Shown one piece after another: positions 4,751 to 5,532 of a stretch of 5,532 bases of DNA. A model generated the notes under the pieces. That model had not been told where the DNA came from. It did not search any database and worked only from the letters and a program-made list of their open reading frames with translations. The stretch comes from an uncultured Oscillospiraceae bacterium. Lineage in GTDB: Bacteria > Bacillota > Clostridia > Oscillospirales > Oscillospiraceae. The stretch spans positions 1 through 5,532 of the forward strand of contig CAUFAM010000099.1 in assembly GCA_959022875.1 (NCBI GenBank). Direction: 5' to 3'. Made by a program: the position numbers and the translations under genes. The stretch's first letter is position 1. Every line of letters starts with the position of its first letter.

Positions 4751-5532
4751 ATGGTGAAAATCAATGACAACTATTTGAAACTGCCCGGCAGCTATCTCTT
4801 TTCTGAGGTAGCCCGGCGCATTGCCGCCTATACTGCCGCCCATCCCCAGGCTCAGATTACCAAGCTGTCCATCGGGGATGTGACCCGTCCTCTGGTTCCC
4901 GCCGTCATCGAGGCCATGCACAAGGCTGTGGATGAGATGGGCACCGCCGAGGGCTTCCACGGCTACGGCCCGGAGCAGGGCTACCCCTTCCTGCGGGAGG
5001 CCATTGCCCAGTGTGACTATGCTGCCCGTGGCATGGACATCCAGGCTGACGAGATTTTTGTCTCCGACGGCGCCAAGAGCGACTGCGGCAACATCGGTGA
5101 TATTTTCGGCGTGGATAACGTAGTGGCTGTGTGTGATCCGGTGTACCCCGTCTATGTGGACACCAACGCCATGGCCGGCCGGGCCGGTGAGTACCAGGAG
5201 GAGCTGGGCAAGTGGAATAAGCTCATCTACATGCCCTGCGTGGAGGCCAACGGCTTCTCTCCCGAGCCTCCCAAGGAGAAGGCAGACATTATCTACCTGT
5301 GCTTCCCCAACAACCCCACCGGTGCGGTGGCCAACCGGGAGCAACTGAAGGTGTGGGTGGACTACGCCAATGAGAACGGCTCCGTCATTCTCTATGACTC
5401 CGCCTACGAGGCTTTTATTACCCGGGAGGACATCCCCCACAGTATCTTTGAGATTGAGGGGGCCCGGACCTGTACCATTGAGTTCCGCTCCTTGTCCAAG
5501 ACCGCCGGCTTTACCGGCAACCGCTGCGCCTA
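4751..5532 (+). CDS. dapL: LL-diaminopimelate aminotransferase (3' end outside window)
   Basis: The first 260 residues are present of a family usually near 400; the frame is open to the window edge. The ATG at 4751 has AAAGGAG 10 bases ahead; a GTG follows directly. The product is a cytoplasmic PLP-dependent class I/II aminotransferase. It converts tetrahydrodipicolinate plus glutamate to LL-diaminopimelate in one step, bypassing the succinylated or acetylated intermediates of the other DAP routes, and supplies lysine and peptidoglycan DAP. Visible family signatures: NDNYLKLPGSYLFSEVARR at the N-terminus, KLSIGDVTRPL, YGPEQGYPFLREAIA, SDGAKSDCGNIGDIFG, DPVYPVYVDTNAMAGR, CFPNNPTGA, the PLP-contacting YDSAYEAFI, and EFRSLSKTAGFTGNR, in which the Lys of SLSKTAG should form the Schiff base. 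It starts a transcription unit with its own strong promoter, divergent from the helical-protein gene. Any dap genes downstream are outside the window. Confidence 0.95.
   Translation, partial: MVKINDNYLKLPGSYLFSEVARRIAAYTAAHPQAQITKLSIGDVTRPLVPAVIEAMHKAVDEMGTAEGFHGYGPEQGYPFLREAIAQCDYAARGMDIQADEIFVSDGAKSDCGNIGDIFGVDNVVAVCDPVYPVYVDTNAMAGRAGEYQEELGKWNKLIYMPCVEANGFSPEPPKEKADIIYLCFPNNPTGAVANREQLKVWVDYANENGSVILYDSAYEAFITREDIPHSIFEIEGARTCTIEFRSLSKTAGFTGNRCA

Noticed and set aside
4727..5440. Minus-strand open frame of 237 codons opposite dapL
   Set aside because: It is a shadow of dapL in a GC-rich genome, with no motif and no sensible start context.
1..5532. Mobile element, CRISPR array, tRNA or rRNA
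   Set aside because: No transposase or integrase motif, no spaced direct repeats and no tRNA-like cloverleaf sequence were seen.

Overview
The window looks like chromosomal DNA of an anaerobic, fairly GC-rich member of the Clostridia, plausibly a gut Oscillospiraceae (Flavonifractor-like). This is an inference. It rests on an LL-diaminopimelate aminotransferase (DapL), a CoA-disulfide-reductase/rhodanese fusion, an RsgI-type anti-sigma factor and strong AGGAGG ribosome binding sites. Nothing seen points to a phage, plasmid or insertion sequence.

Layout. (1) Bases 1-707, plus strand: the 3' end of a flavin-dependent CoA-disulfide-reductase-type enzyme with a C-terminal rhodanese domain. A strong bidirectional terminator (718-755) separates it from the convergent gene that follows. 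(2) 760-1530, minus strand: a fusion of a DUF134 helix-turn-helix domain to a NifX/NifB-type iron-molybdenum cofactor-binding domain, ending in a Cys/His-rich tail. Its promoter carries two copies of the palindrome TGGCATATGCCA, one perfect and one with a single mismatch. (3) 1659-3339, minus strand: an apparent three-gene operon. It encodes a small secreted Cys-rich protein with three DxDxDG calcium-type loops, an ECF sigma factor, and a membrane anti-sigma factor with an RsgI-like extracytoplasmic domain. The operon ends in a terminator at about 1613-1655. (4) 3548-4096, plus strand: a small membrane protein, divergent from the operon, that reads as an internal duplication. It ends in a strong terminator. 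(5) 4161-4595, minus strand: a small helical protein that also looks internally duplicated. (6) 4751-end, plus strand: the first 260 codons of dapL (lysine/cell-wall biosynthesis), behind a near-consensus promoter.

How the parts relate. The sigma/anti-sigma pair with the secreted protein looks like a cell-envelope sensing unit. The anti-sigma factor holds the sigma factor at the membrane, and a signal outside the cell, possibly metal or calcium related, would release it. The DUF134-NifX protein probably regulates its own promoter through the twin palindromes in response to an Fe-S or metal cofactor. Three of the four minus-strand genes between 760 and 3339 encode His/Gly-rich C-terminal tails, which hints at a shared metal theme.

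The least expected sequence signal is a perfect 16-bp inverted repeat with a 7-base loop inside the sigma factor coding region (2824-2862).
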